Assembly (NCBI GenBank): GCA_024362935.1
Contig: JANCRA010000019.1
Coordinates: 1,270,001 to 1,334,000, forward strand
Source of the DNA: Setophaga petechia
Taxonomy: Eukaryota > Chordata > Aves > Passeriformes > Parulidae
DNA: 64,000 nucleotides
Direction of reading: 5' to 3'
Part shown: in pieces, positions 26,107 to 38,175 of the stretch
How positions within the stretch are numbered: position 1 is the stretch's first letter
Layout: each line of letters starts with the position of its first letter
Notes under the pieces: model-generated
Seen by the model: the letters and a program-made list of their open reading frames with translations, nothing else
The model's database searches: none
What the model was told of the DNA's origin: nothing
Program-made: the position numbers and the translations under genes

Positions 26107-26154
26107 GTTTTTGGTTTTTGGTTTTGGTTTTTGGTTTTTTTTTTTTTTTTTTTT
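26107..26154 (+). repeat. (TTTTTGG)n with poly-T run
   Basis: Four GG pairs separated by four or five T are followed by a run of about 20 T. This is a simple repeat, possibly a degenerate complement of a poly(A)-like tail. There is no sign of an attached element on either side. Confidence 0.9.
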
Positions 26155-27063
26155 GAGTTATATTATTTATCTTACTTTGTTTAAAAGCAAACTTTAGCTT
26201 TTCCCATTAGTTCTTGATTTTAGTGACCACAGATGCCCGGTGTTTAACCACAGATTCAAATGCAATGAAGGGACTCAGTCACCTTTGTCTGTCCCCACTC
26301 CAATTTGTTTCAAATGTAGCAGTTAGAAGCAGACAAATCCTCGAAGAAACACACAAGCACAAAGGAAATGCAGGGCAGGAATTAAGGTCAGTGATTATCT
26401 TCTGCTTCTACAGTCATTTTCACCTTTTCAAAATGAGCCCAAAGTGGTGCTAAATCATTATCAAGGCCAAGCAGTACGCATTCATATCCACTTCGCACTC
26501 ATACAAGTCACTCCACGAGGATGAAGGTACTCGAGGATCAGGGTCCTAATCTCTATCCTAGTCAATTCATGACTTGCCTTGGACAAATTGCCAAGCTGCT
26601 GCCCACTCCTGCTGAGCCCGCAGAGGGCTAAGCCGTGCTGTGAATGGAACATATGGCCCTTCTGACAGCACTTAGGCTGTAATCAAGTCTCAGCATGACA
26701 GAAGGGTATCTCTTAGATCCATTATATATAGACTCCAGCTCAACACTTCCTGTTTGTTGCTCTGTCTTTTATAAACAAGGTGGATTTTAAGTTTGATAAG
26801 CAGGATGAGCGTTCCTGCACATTGTGTCTGAAACATGCTATGTCTTTATGTTCACAGCAATGCTCTGCAAGCATGGCAGAGCTAGTTACTAAGCCACAGC
26901 TTTCTGCAAACACTCAAAGGGACAGATACTGAGAGCCTTTCTGGATTCTAAGGAGTCTCCAGTTCACCAGGCAAAGAGCCTTTTTGCGGTGGCCACAATA
27001 TTGCATACAGGATAAAGTTTTAAAGTTGAAAAAAACAGGTGAAAATCTTTAGTTCCCAAGTAT
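26155..27063. other. Non-coding stretch, possible very old SINE-like piece
   Basis: Around 26520-26600 the sequence GGATCAGGGTCCTAATC followed by GACTTGCCTTGGACAAATTG is vaguely like the core of MIR/L2-type repeats. The resemblance is too weak to call a family. Nothing coding is supported. Confidence 0.4.
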
Positions 27064-27131
27064 AGAATCATAGAATGGTTTGGTTGGAAGGGACCTTAAG
27101 GATCATCTAATTCCAGCCCCCTTTCCATGGG
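27064..27131 (-). mobile_element. CR1 LINE 3' tail (minus strand)
   Basis: It begins with AGAATCATAGAATGGTTTGG on the + strand, the complement of the classic avian CR1 3' end, and continues GTTGGAAGGGACCTTAAGG and ATCATCTAATTCCAGCCCCC. This is one of the best-preserved CR1 tails in the window. It may continue weakly beyond 27131 but I cannot align it further. Confidence 0.9.
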
Positions 27132-30042
27132 AGGTTATACCCTTCCACAGTTTTGTGACTTTGCCTAGCCACAACTGAATGCGAAATTCTCAATTGTCAG
27201 AAAGGCCATACTTTTTCTGGCTGTTGGGAGAGGGCATGCTCAGAGTTCATCTTTCTACATGATTAAACAGATCTGATGGCTGGATAATATTGAAGGTTCC
27301 CAAAAGCTTGTAGGGGTTAAAGACAAGCCGTGAGGAAGGATGAAGGATGAAGGTCTTTTCCACACTGACTCGCCTCCTGATAGCTGGAAATTAAAATTAT
27401 CTATGCTCTTCCTTCACAGAGGTTCTAGATGGGGGTAATGGGTAGTTGTGGTGGCGTTTCCTTTGAAAAACATCTGAAGCAGAGTGGAAAGGAAGTAATA
27501 GATTTCTCCTCAGACTAGTCAAATATGATGAATGTGCCCAGGACTTTTGAAGGTACTATACTTCCAAGGCATCTTGGTGTCCAGTCCAGATTTTATCCAG
27601 TTTCCTCCAAAGGATGGTGCAGCTTTGTATTGCCTTTTGCTGTGGGCTGTGGCCAAAACTGCAGGGTAGCAGATAAATACAGTTTTCTTTCTCCTTCTTC
27701 TATACAAGCCTGCACTGGTAATACAAGTTCTCCTAATTGCTCCTGAGGGTTTCAAAAGATGAAAGAAATTATGTCCTATCCAAACATAACAATAGTAATG
27801 ATAGCACACAAGCAGATAAGGCTGTCAATTTAGTACAATTAACTATCCACTCTGCAATACTTTAATTTGATGATCTATTTTTACAAAGAAATTCAAAGGG
27901 AAAAGGAAAATATTTACAAAACAAGGGGATCAGAAAGGAACAAAAATTATGGGCAAGAAATAAAGCAATGGTGGATTTAAGGGGATAAAATGGAATAAAT
28001 CATGCAGAGGGACAGTCCACACTGATGTCATATGTCAGATAAAACTAGCCACAGGCATACCTGCATGATGCTGTCTGACTACTGGTTGAAGTCAGAACAA
28101 ATGAGGCAGTGATAAGCTCTTTTGGAAAAATATCTAAGGGTCTCAGAAAAATATTTGTAGTGAGAAGCTCAGAGAGAATTTCTCTTTCTGCAAGTACTTG
28201 TGTCTACATTACTTAGAGCCATTTGAAGTACTAACCATAAATAAGGCCTCAAAGTAGGGATGTTTCAAAGGACTTTGAGCAAAACTGAGTGTTTGGTGCA
28301 CAAAAGTTAGATTTGTCATGGTGAGTTTGCCGAGGGGTGCCTGTTAAAATCTGGACTTTAACAATTACAAGGTGCAGCAAGAAGTCAAGGAATAATCCCA
28401 AGAGGATCAGAAATATCACAAGAAACTTTTTCAGAGCTTATATGGCCACAGGCCATAAGACAGAATGAGACTGGTTCTTGCTTGTTGGTGACTGACAGAA
28501 CTGATGCAGATTTTGACCGCATCAGATAGGAATAATGAAATGTATTGCTAGTGCTTCCAGGCTCAGGGCAGTTCCCCATCTCTTCTCCAAATATGACCTT
28601 ATGGAAAAGGTGAATGTGCAGGGCAGGGGAGGAGATAGAAATCCCATATAAGCTATTTGTCTATCCCAGCTTTCTGGATGACTCTAATGAAGATTGTTCT
28701 AACACTCCAGGGGAAAGACCAAGTGGATGAAGCCACACTTATCCAGCAAAATGGGAACAGAGACATTAATTTGTTTTTTTGTGTGTTGATCAGAAATGAC
28801 AGATCTGACCTTTCATGAACTGCAGTTATGGCCAGGTCTGCAGAGCCTAAAATTGGATTGGACAGCATGTCTGCTAGAGCTAATAATGCTGCTGGTACTT
28901 GTCAGTGGCCATGTCACTCCTGCTCTTGTAAACTGTGAGCATAAACTTTGGTCTGGGGAAACTTAGTGATCCTCAGAGAGAGAAATTTATAAATCTTTAC
29001 CATTCAGTGGTGAATTTTGATCTGTTGAGATCTTCTGAGGTAATCCTATATGGATGAGAATGCTGTGAAGTCTTTGATAGAGTTAGGTAGCTGTGGAGTA
29101 ACTTTATTGAAGAGGGACTGAGTCTCTGTAGAAAGATCAGTACTTGGAAGAAGTGCTTAGAACAGAGGGCTGTTTCTATATTTGATAATTCAAGTCTTAC
29201 CTGTTACAGGAGGAAGTGGGAACTGATGCAATATCAAAAGGTTGAAGTATAGACATCCCATTCTGTACATTAAATGGAAGTTATTTCTACCAAAAGGGAA
29301 AAAAAAAAACCACCAAAAAAACCCCACTAAAGGACAGATGTTGGGGGGAGAAAGAAAAACAAGCAAGTTATTTTGAGAAAATACCTGGAAGGAAATATGG
29401 AACTTTGAAATTATTTTCTGGTCAGCAGTAGGTTTCCTCTTTTCTATTAGTCCCACTTTTCATTACAAGGCAGTACCTTTCCCTACAATGCTTCAATACA
29501 CAGTCCAAAATGCATATCTCAATGTAGGTTCTTTTTCTACTGTTGCAGCCTTTGAAATTGCCTTCAGCTGCCTGTGGGTTATACATGGTGGGTTCCAAAC
29601 TGCCAGACTAGATTTGAAGAAGCTTTTAGAAATTCAGTAACTTGCAACTAAAATGGCAGAAGACTTCACAGTGGTGCTTGTATACATTCATCTACTGACA
29701 GAACAGTGTCAGGAGTCAGCAACTGCTTCTAAGAAACTTGTTCTGTCATTAGAGAAAACAATGAAGGGCAAGTTGTTCAGGGGCTAGATTCCTATACATA
29801 CTATGTAGAACCATAAACCTAATCATTGATGCCTACTTAAGGTGTGTATTTGCAGCTGTCTTCGATTATTCTATGACAGATGCAACTGTCATAAGATTTT
29901 TGTCTATTTATGGATTGAGTCTTTCATCCATCAGAAGGATAACTCTCTTTACACAGTACCTCTTCATGTAAAAAAAAAAAAAAATGCATATAAGACCTGG
30001 AACATAGTAGGTGTAGTTGTCTCCATTGCCAAGTCTGCTTTA
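27132..30042. other. Unique DNA, no gene seen
   Basis: Runs of A occur near 29300 and 29970-29984. Open frames of up to 96 codons are unremarkable. No further repeat family is recognised. Confidence 0.65.
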
Positions 30043-30920
30043 TAGAATAGAATCACAAAATCATTTAGGTTGGAAAATACTTTCAAAACAGTTAAGTCCA
30101 GCCTTTAACCCAGCACTGCCAAGTCCAGCACTAAACCATGTCACTAAGTGACACATCTATGTGTATCATAAATCCCTCCAGGGATGGTGACTCAACTTCC
30201 TGGGCAGCCTTTTCCAGTCCTTGAAAACACTTCCTCTGAATATTCAATCTAAACTTCTCATGGCCCACTGTAGGCCATTTCCTCTTGTCCTATCATTTGC
30301 TGCTTGTGAAGAGTAGGCTCATCCAATCCGTGAGCAGTTTCTCTAGGAGGATGCTGTGGGAAATTATGTCAGATTATTTCACTGATGTCTAGATAGGCAA
30401 CATCCACAGCCTTTCTCTTCTCCACTGAGTGGGTCATACTGTCATACACGGAGGTTTGTTAAGCAGGACCTGCCTTCCATGAGGCCATTTTGTCAGGGCC
30501 TGCCCCCTTTGTTGTCCTGTACATGCCAGGCAAGATGATCTGCTCCATGACCTCCACTGGCACAGAGGTCACTCTGGGGCTCCTGCATTTTCCCAGATCC
30601 TCTTTCCAGTCCTTCTTGCAGTTATCACAGTGGTTAGCCTCAAGCTAGCTTGGACTTCTCTGATTATCTAGGACTGCTACAAATGATGGAAAGTGGCTTG
30701 GTAAGCCCTTCTGTCAGCTCTCTGATTCAACAACACAGGACCACTCCACTGCATCTGCTTCTTTGCCTCCCCCTTTCCTGGTGTCTTTAGCCATCCACTG
30801 CAGCACTCAGTTGTGCAGGTCATCCCACGTTTCTGTGAAGGTAACTGTGTCATTGTTCAATTGCTGCACAGTGACTTCTAGCTCCTCTTGTTTGTTGCTG
30901 CATGCATTGGTGTAGATTAC
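30043..30920 (-). mobile_element. CR1 LINE, longer 5'-truncated copy (minus strand)
   Basis: The + strand opens with AGAATAGAATCACAAAATC and GTTGGAAAATACTTTC, the complement of a CR1 3' end, and then follows the usual antisense CR1 order. That order includes 'cctgggcagccttttccag', 'cctcttgtcctatc', 'caacatccacagcctttc', 'ggcacagaggtcactctgg', 'gaaagtggcttggtaagc' and, near 30880-30920, 'agctcctcttgtttgttgctg' and 'gcattggtgtag'. These later blocks lie in the reverse-transcriptase ORF of CR1. About 880 bases survive. The reading frame is broken by many changes, so the copy is dead. Confidence 0.88.
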
Positions 30921-31899
30921 ATAACAATTTATACTTTTTGTTACTATGAGAAAAGAATAAAAAACCCCCACAAGGTATTTATACACCCCAGTTAAAAATG
31001 TTGCTTGGCTTAACTTTCTCAACACTGCTGCTAGTATTGTGAATATCTCTTCCCCAGGCTGGCATCATTACAGCAGCAAAACCATTACGAGATGCAGTTT
31101 TGCCAATGTAAATTTGTTTTTTGCTGGCTTTGCTTATCATGTTTGAAAGCCATATTTTTTGAAAAGACAAACAAGTGAAAACTAGCTATTGGTGGATGCC
31201 ATAGTTTTTTGCTAGAGCTAGAAGAATGTAGATGAACTTTTGAAAGAAATCTTGCAAAAAAAGCTTATGAATGTGTTTTCACTCTGGAACAGAAAGCAAT
31301 ACTCCCATCCATTCTAATCCTGCAAAAGTAAAATGCTTCAGGAGAAGAGGTTCAATAAAATTCTTTTCCTTATGTGACTGAGAAATTTCCAATTACAAAA
31401 GCCTAAACAAATTTCCAATAATAAAGTATTTTGAATTTATATGGGATTTTTATACTACGTAATTTAAAATATCTGTTTTCATTAAACAGTCAGTCCTAAT
31501 AAATGTTCCCCTGAAAGACACAAGTATCTTCATTCCTCTGCTCCTTCCTCACTCTGTGTTGATTCATCTACATCATGCTCATTTTTCTTGCATCTATGCA
31601 TTTATTTGGAAAGATTCTCATTTTTTATCCTTACCATCCCACCCAAAAGTAAATTTGTATAATTTACAAAGAGATCTACATGCCATACAGCTCAAAATAA
31701 ACATGGCAAGGAGTTGATCTGCTTGCAACAGGTAAAAATGTCTTAATTTTTCTGGCTGTCCTCTGCATGTCCATTAAATGATTAAAGACTGCATTTTAGT
31801 CCTAAATTTCTAAAATAATATCTTATTTATGTTTTCCCATTAGAGGTAAAAGTTCCACCTATTTGTCATTAGAAATTTGTCAGCCAGCCAATTTGTGAT
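30921..31899. other. Unique AT-rich DNA, no gene seen
   Basis: No further CR1 match or gene is recognised past 30920. Confidence 0.65.
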
Positions 31900-32110
31900 G
31901 GCTGTAGAGAGCTGAGATCAGCAAAATTAAACCCTTTTTATTTGTGTGTTTTTAATGCATTTCTACAGGAAGAGAAGTAGCATGTTACATTAGGTAGGAG
32001 TTTTATCTTTGCAACATTTATTTTTCTTCATTATAAATTAGGTGGTTAATTTTCTGAATTAAACTCATCTTCCTTGAGTTTATTTGCCACAAGCAAAATA
32101 AATGCCCCAG
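31900..32110. promoter_or_regulatory. Possible conserved non-coding element
   Basis: This is unique sequence with regularly spaced AT-rich cores, such as GGTGGTTAATTTTCTGAATT near 32041-32060, and no repeat signature. It resembles enhancer-like conserved DNA. It is judged by appearance only. Confidence 0.2.
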
Positions 32111-35100
32111 GTATTGTTATTTTTTTTTGGCACAGTCCTATGTACACTTTATAGACTGATGTGTTAATTTTCATTGGTTCATATGAAGGAAGACAGTTTG
32201 GCATGTGGCCTCTCTAGTTCAAAGCTAAGTTACTTTATGTTTAAGAGAAGACAAAAATTTTTCTTCTTTTTTATATAAGTCAAGTAATTTAGTAGCATTA
32301 TGGCTCTAAATGGAGTGAATGCAGAATATATACCCCTGAGATATTTGGGAAAGAAAATCTGCATTTTGGATAATTAGTCTACTACTGCTAAAACTCATAT
32401 TTGAATTGGCACTAGGTAAGAAATACTGTATTTCCTCATGAGTATTTTCAAGATGGGGAGAAATTGCGGACAACAAATTATGACGAAAAATAATTTTAAA
32501 ATAATTTTCTACAAAACAAAAATTCTGACTTGCAAAATATCAAGTTATAAAAGTTTTGAAATATCAAGTGTGATAGCTTGAGTCTATGATACAATTTGGT
32601 TTTGACAATTTCAACCTGTTTCAATTTGATTCCCCAGAAATATTTCACTGTTTCTACCATAAGTTATATTTTGAACTGAAAAATAATTTGACCTGAAATG
32701 GAAACAGTTTATGAAGAGGAAAACTACTTGTCATGTTTATTATATATTTTGCATTAGAGATGTTGCTTAATTGGAAGGAGTAGTATTCTGTAGCTTTTCA
32801 GATTAAAAAAAAACAGCAAAAAACAACAATTCCCAATCCCTTGTATTTTCCTCTATTTCTTTATATTATGAGGGAGGCAAAGGCAGTCACTAGGAAAAAG
32901 GGTCTGCCTGTCTAATTTTTAAATGTTACAACAGATAATTTTACGTTAAGTGCAGCTATGAAGAAATCCTACTTTTCCTTCTGAGATGATCCTTGCTGTG
33001 CCATCTGTAACTGAAGTTAAACAAATGCAGCTAGTGGAGATAGAGTTCCTTCACTTCTTGGGCACATCACCCTTTCTGTATCATTTAAATGTCATTCTGT
33101 GCTGTCTGACAGCACCATCTGGTTCAGAATATAATATCTCAGATCTGGCCATTTCTAGAGCTAGATGCGCTGCCACCATATAGAATGTGAGTCACTTTTG
33201 CCTTTGCACTACATCTTCTGAAATTAAAATGCTGAGGCAGCATCTTCAGATGATCTAAAAGCCCAGTCTGTTTAAACAGAAGCAATGAATAATTCACATC
33301 AGAAACAGAGAAAAGCAAACAAACAAAAGTCAATGGGCATCTCCTGGTTCGCTGGGAAAAAAGGGGATACTCAGTATTCTCTGCTGTCATTGTCAGAGAG
33401 TACAGAATAACCTTTGCCTTGTGAGGAGAACTTTCTGGACCTCTGCTAGCAGTGGCAGATCATTTAGAGGATCAATGGTTCCATATCACCCTTTCCTATT
33501 ATGTCACCCAGGAATGAGCTATAGAACACAAACCTCTCTCCCTACAGGTACAGCCTCCTGGGAATCATAACTACTAGATATAAAGCCAGTAGTTTTGTGC
33601 AGAATTGCACAGTGTGTTTTGGACTGGGGCAATATTATCTAGCTTCTTAATTAGGAAAAAAATATAATAGTGGTTCTTCCATTAACAGGCAGGAAAAGTT
33701 TACTCTGGAAGATGAATGGAGAAATTCAGTGGAACACTCAAACTGGTTTGCACCACTTTCTGACAAAAAGCATCAATAAATCTGATTTTATGTGGCGGTA
33801 GCAATAAGCTTCTGACTGCTTTGTCTCATTAGAGTTGTGGGAAGAAATTGGAATATGTCTCTAGCCTGGCAAACTAGGCCTTCTACCTGTAAATTATTAA
33901 ACCTTATGTGTGTCAGGTGTGCTTAGAAGGGAATGAGCTGGGGAACAGAGAGAAATAGAGGTTGCATTGTTAGGTGCAGAAGCCAGAAAAGAGATCAGAG
34001 GAAGACAATAATTTTTTGTTTTGCTTTAGCTTTATCTGCTTATTAGGAAGCATGGAATAACAAAACTATCTTTTAGAGGTCATGGTAACACAGGGAAAAA
34101 AAGCATTGAGTGCACAGGCAGCTGAGTAAAACGTAAAATGTGTGCTGACTAATATGGGCATTGGTTTTTGAGAAATACTCATACATAGAGAGTTAGTCCT
34201 AAGATATTATTTTTTCATTATACTGGAAATAGAAAAAAAAAATACACACCAGAAACAGCAAATACAGGGATTTGGATCAAATGATCCTTATTTTTGTGCA
34301 TAAATACTGGTTCTGCTGGTACAGCAGATGCAGAGCATCACTAAGATTTCCCACAGTCTTGCTGAATCCTAATGACTTCACCTACAACAAATCTCTTCTC
34401 AAGTATCATGCACTTCCATGAGTTCCAGGATCTCTAACCCACACATGATTTTTTGGAGGTGCCTAACTGACCGTGGCACCTCCATGCATCATGGAACACT
34501 GTGAACAACTCTCCCATGGATTTTATTTGAAATTATTTTAGGCAACCAAAATCTGACTCCTGATTGAACCTTTCATTGCATTTTTTTCAGGTTGACTGAG
34601 CACATGCTTTAGTACACAGTAATTGAGGAGAAAAATGATAATCAAACAGTTAAGCAGAAATACAAGCAGTTAAATGTTAAAGATCCAAATAACTGCAGTG
34701 TCTGAAAAAAAGGAAACAAATGTAGCCATCTGATATAAAATTGAATTGTAAGCACTGGACAGTGAAGGGCCTGGATTGTGACTGTCTCATATTAGAAGTC
34801 TGAAAAAGTATGTGCCCTTACATTGTTATCTTAAAAGAACTCCAGAACAAGGGCAGTCGTCTACGAAGACATTAGTCTCCATAGCATAATACCAGAGATT
34901 TGGCCATTAAGTGCCATTGGGAGCGGTACTGTTACTCCCAGGAAAGGTGTCATTACTGCCCATAGATAAAAGAGTAAAAATCTCAATTTATCTTCTTCAT
35001 GGTGCTATTCAGCAATCAGTTTCTTTTCTACTTCAAAATCTGGATTAAATGAGGCACAGCTGGAGGACAGAATGAAGGGACTGGCTGCTCTGAAGCTTTT

Positions 35101-35896
35101 GGGGCGAGGGATGGAATAGGTAGCTTGGGACTCACACTGCTCCAGAGGACACAGTTAGATGGCCTAGTTTCTGGCAGAAAATGGAAAGTATCTGTATTAC
35201 ATATACATCACTACAATGTGTCAGCTCAAGTTTGAAGCTCTATGGTCTGACCAAGAATTTGTTTGCTAGAGTTTCATATGCTTGTTGTTCACTGAAACAA
35301 TAAAAAACCAACAAACTCCTGCCATTATAAAATTTTCATTGATACAACAAATACAGAAATATTCCTTTAATATACCAGCATGCAATGATTTGCAATGATA
35401 TGTGAGCACAGAAAGGATGACTGACCCGTGGCAGAGTGAACTCTAGCAGTGTGATTAATTCCAGACATTAAATCCTTATAGCTCTCTTGTATCCTCAAAT
35501 CAAACCCCCATGTTTTCCACATTGCTCACTAGACACAGAGAATAACATGATCATTTTGGAAGTTCAGTCTCGCCTGCAGGCAAGAACTTGTCCCGTCATA
35601 GCAGAAAAAAAAGCAGCACAACAGGACCTTCACTATCAGGAACAGCAACAGGAATTGTCCTCGTGAAACAACAGCTCTTTATGTGTGAGCTTAAATGTGG
35701 ATATTTAATTTCTGTGGATGCCATTCTCAACTGTGTGTATACCAACTTAGATATATAATGAGCATAATCATTCCTTGCAAGCAATGAGACTTATAGTTCC
35801 AGAGAAGATATTATCAATTTGGAAATGTTTAACTTAGCCACTATGAATAGCAGGGAACAAGAAGAGGAAACTGCACTGATTTTTCCCAAATCAACC
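32111..35896. other. Unique AT-rich DNA, no gene seen
   Basis: No repeat family or credible exon recognised. The longest open frame is about 83 codons. Confidence 0.7.
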
Positions 35897-35936
35897 TTAG
35901 TTGATTACTTAACTAGTTAGTTGATTACTTAACTAA
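35897..35936 (+). repeat. 20-bp tandem duplication
   Basis: TTAGTTGATTACTTAACTAG (35897-35916) is followed at once by a second copy differing only in the last base. It looks like a recent local duplication. Confidence 0.9.
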
Positions 35937-37030
35937 CACTTCTAACATGTATAACATGTAAAGGAGTTCCTTGTGTGATAGCAGACACTGCTGCTTGGGC
36001 AAGGATCTGGAGCTCTTCATCTGTACTACCCTTCTCTGCGCTCCCCACCCCACCCCAGCTGTTACTTAAAAAGATAAATACTCCAGTAAAAAAAAAAATA
36101 CTATAATTGGCCAGAATGTGAAAGAACATAAAATCCTATAAAATATATAAACACAGTGATTGCATGTCTTAAAACACTTATTTCCTTAATGACAGAAGTG
36201 TATCTGTCAACAACAACCTCCCTCCCCCCCCCCCACCATCGCCCACCCCATTTGTCAGTAAACTACATTTACAGTGCTGGCATCTGGCTACCAGTGACTG
36301 GATGCTTTATAAATATAGAGATAGATGAATTAACTAGATTAAATAGATAGATGTAGGATGTTTGGGCTGGAGAGTCATGAACCCTTACTTAAGGGATTTG
36401 TCCTATAAATTCGTCTGAACCAGATTACTTTGTAATAATGGTTTATAGCTATCCAGGCTCTAAATCAAAGAACTATTGGCTTGCACAAAGGATGAGGCAT
36501 GAATCATATTGTGTTATAAAGAAACACATAATACCCAGTTGTTCATTTTTTAATTTGCTACATGAGGAAAAAACCTTCGCTCTTTGACTTCAACTCTGCA
36601 ATGAATTGCAAAATGGCAGAAAGAAATATAAAGATCTTTAGTCTTTGGCATTAAATAGGCTTCAAGGTCTTCTTGATGAACCATTAGTACCCGCAGGCTA
36701 CATGCTGCCTCAGTGGGATTCTGGTGCACTCATTTGCTATATTACACTCAAGTACAGTAACCCTTATGTAGCTTAAATGCAGCAGCCACACAGGAGGCAG
36801 GGGCATGAGCTGATCTGAGCCCAGTTATATAGGAAAAAGATAATATCAGAGGAGTCAGCTCAGAAATCATATTATTATGCTTAGCAAAAGTTCATATGCC
36901 TCTTGAAGCAACTACCTTCATGAATTTGAAACTGATGGCATTCTAAACACGAAGACTATGGAAAAAACCCAGTTGTGGAGCAGTAACAATAAAGCCCAGG
37001 CATGGGATCTTTGCATGGAATGCTATGAAC
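35937..37030. other. Unique DNA with a poly-C run
   Basis: Eleven consecutive C lie at 36224-36234 inside a C-rich stretch (36218-36249). A loose GATA-like repeat (AGATAGATGAAT...AGATAGATG) lies at about 36318-36355. No gene is supported. Confidence 0.7.
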
Positions 37031-37148
37031 TTGTGGCACTTAAGGACATTGCTTAGAGGTAGATTTGACAATGCTGAGTTAATGCTTGGACCCAGTGGTC
37101 TTAGAGGTCCTTTCTAACCTGAGTGGTGCTGTGATTCTCTGGTTCTCT
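37031..37148 (+). mobile_element. CR1 LINE 3' tail (plus strand)
   Basis: The sense CR1 3' order is visible: 'ttgtggcacttaaggacat', 'gcttagaggtagatttgac', 'aatgctgagttaatgc', 'ttagaggtcctttctaacct' and a tail of GTGATTCTCTGGTTCTCTG octamer-like repeats. The copy is short, diverged and lacks coding sequence. Confidence 0.85.
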
Positions 37149-37714
37149 GAACACTTGTTTAATATTATGGAATATTTGATTTTCATTCCTCCTTCGTTCT
37201 TCTTGTGACAAGCATATATTTTGCAGTCTTTGGGTTTCTGCATTCTATATTTAGGGGTAGGATGTTGTGAATCTTTGGTGATTTAAAGTCTACTGCTGTA
37301 CACTTGTGTGAGGGTGAGGACAGGCTTGCCTGTGAAGGCAGGGTTGGCCCATGTCACCACCATGTCATGTCACCAGCATTGTGCTGCTCTGCTCAGTCTC
37401 TAGACCTTATCCAATTGCCAGTGTCCTCTTTTTTACCCACCCCTCTTTTTGCTGTCATGTAGGCAAGTTTTGCCCTCAACTTGTGCTCATAACCTAACTG
37501 ACTCAGATATTTTGATATTAATTGTATTTTGTACTTACCCAGACAGAAACAATGCTTAAGGAACTGTCTCATTTGTGGAACCCAAAGTTTCTCTCAACGC
37601 AGTGCTTTTGCAGACCTCCAGTAAGGATTTCCCTTAAATGATTCTCTGTAATATAGGCATAACTAGCTGGAACTGTTAAGACATAATATGTGAATGAAGC
37701 ACATTTTAGTTTAT
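37149..37714. other. Unique DNA, no gene seen
   Basis: It contains a CATGTCACC-rich local duplication near 37350-37376. Nothing else is recognised. Confidence 0.7.
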
Positions 37715-38175
37715 TATATTGGGTCTACAAGGTTTGCCCCATAAAATGACTATATTTTTTAATTATTATTTTCAATGAAATGGATCTTTCTCCTTGAAAT
37801 AGACTTTATTAATTTTTTCCTCCATTATTCTCAGGTTAAAAGAGTGCTGACTCTTTAATAAATGATTAATTGCTTGCATCAAATTATTAAGTATTTTTGC
37901 TTCTCTCCTTATCGTATAGCTAACCTTCATATATGGGGTCATAATTTTTAGAATAAGCTTTTAATTGGTGAATTTGTGTTTATTTGCATTGGTATATTTT
38001 GGACATGCAGTTGTTTATTCAATAAAGCCTCTTAAAGAACATTGCAAACAGTTGCTAATTAAGCACCATAATAGACTTAAGCCCACAAAATTAGCAATGT
38101 GCAATTAATAGGATGAGCTGTCACTCATTATTGAAAGCTTAATTTGTAGCAAAGCAGCCAAATAAAAGGATATGA
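37715..38175. promoter_or_regulatory. Possible conserved enhancer-like element
   Basis: A roughly 460-bp unique stretch carries an unusual density of homeodomain-type cores: TGATTAATTGC (37863-37873), GCTAATTAAGC with TAATTA at 38056-38061, CAATTAAT (38102-38109), and AAGCTTAATTTG near 38138-38150. Long runs look unscarred by simple repeats or indels. This texture is typical of vertebrate developmental conserved non-coding elements. No alignment could be made, so conservation itself is inferred. Confidence 0.32.

Noticed and set aside
26520..26600. MIR/L2-like core
   Set aside because: Only scattered short similarities, with no tail or boundaries, so no family call is justified.
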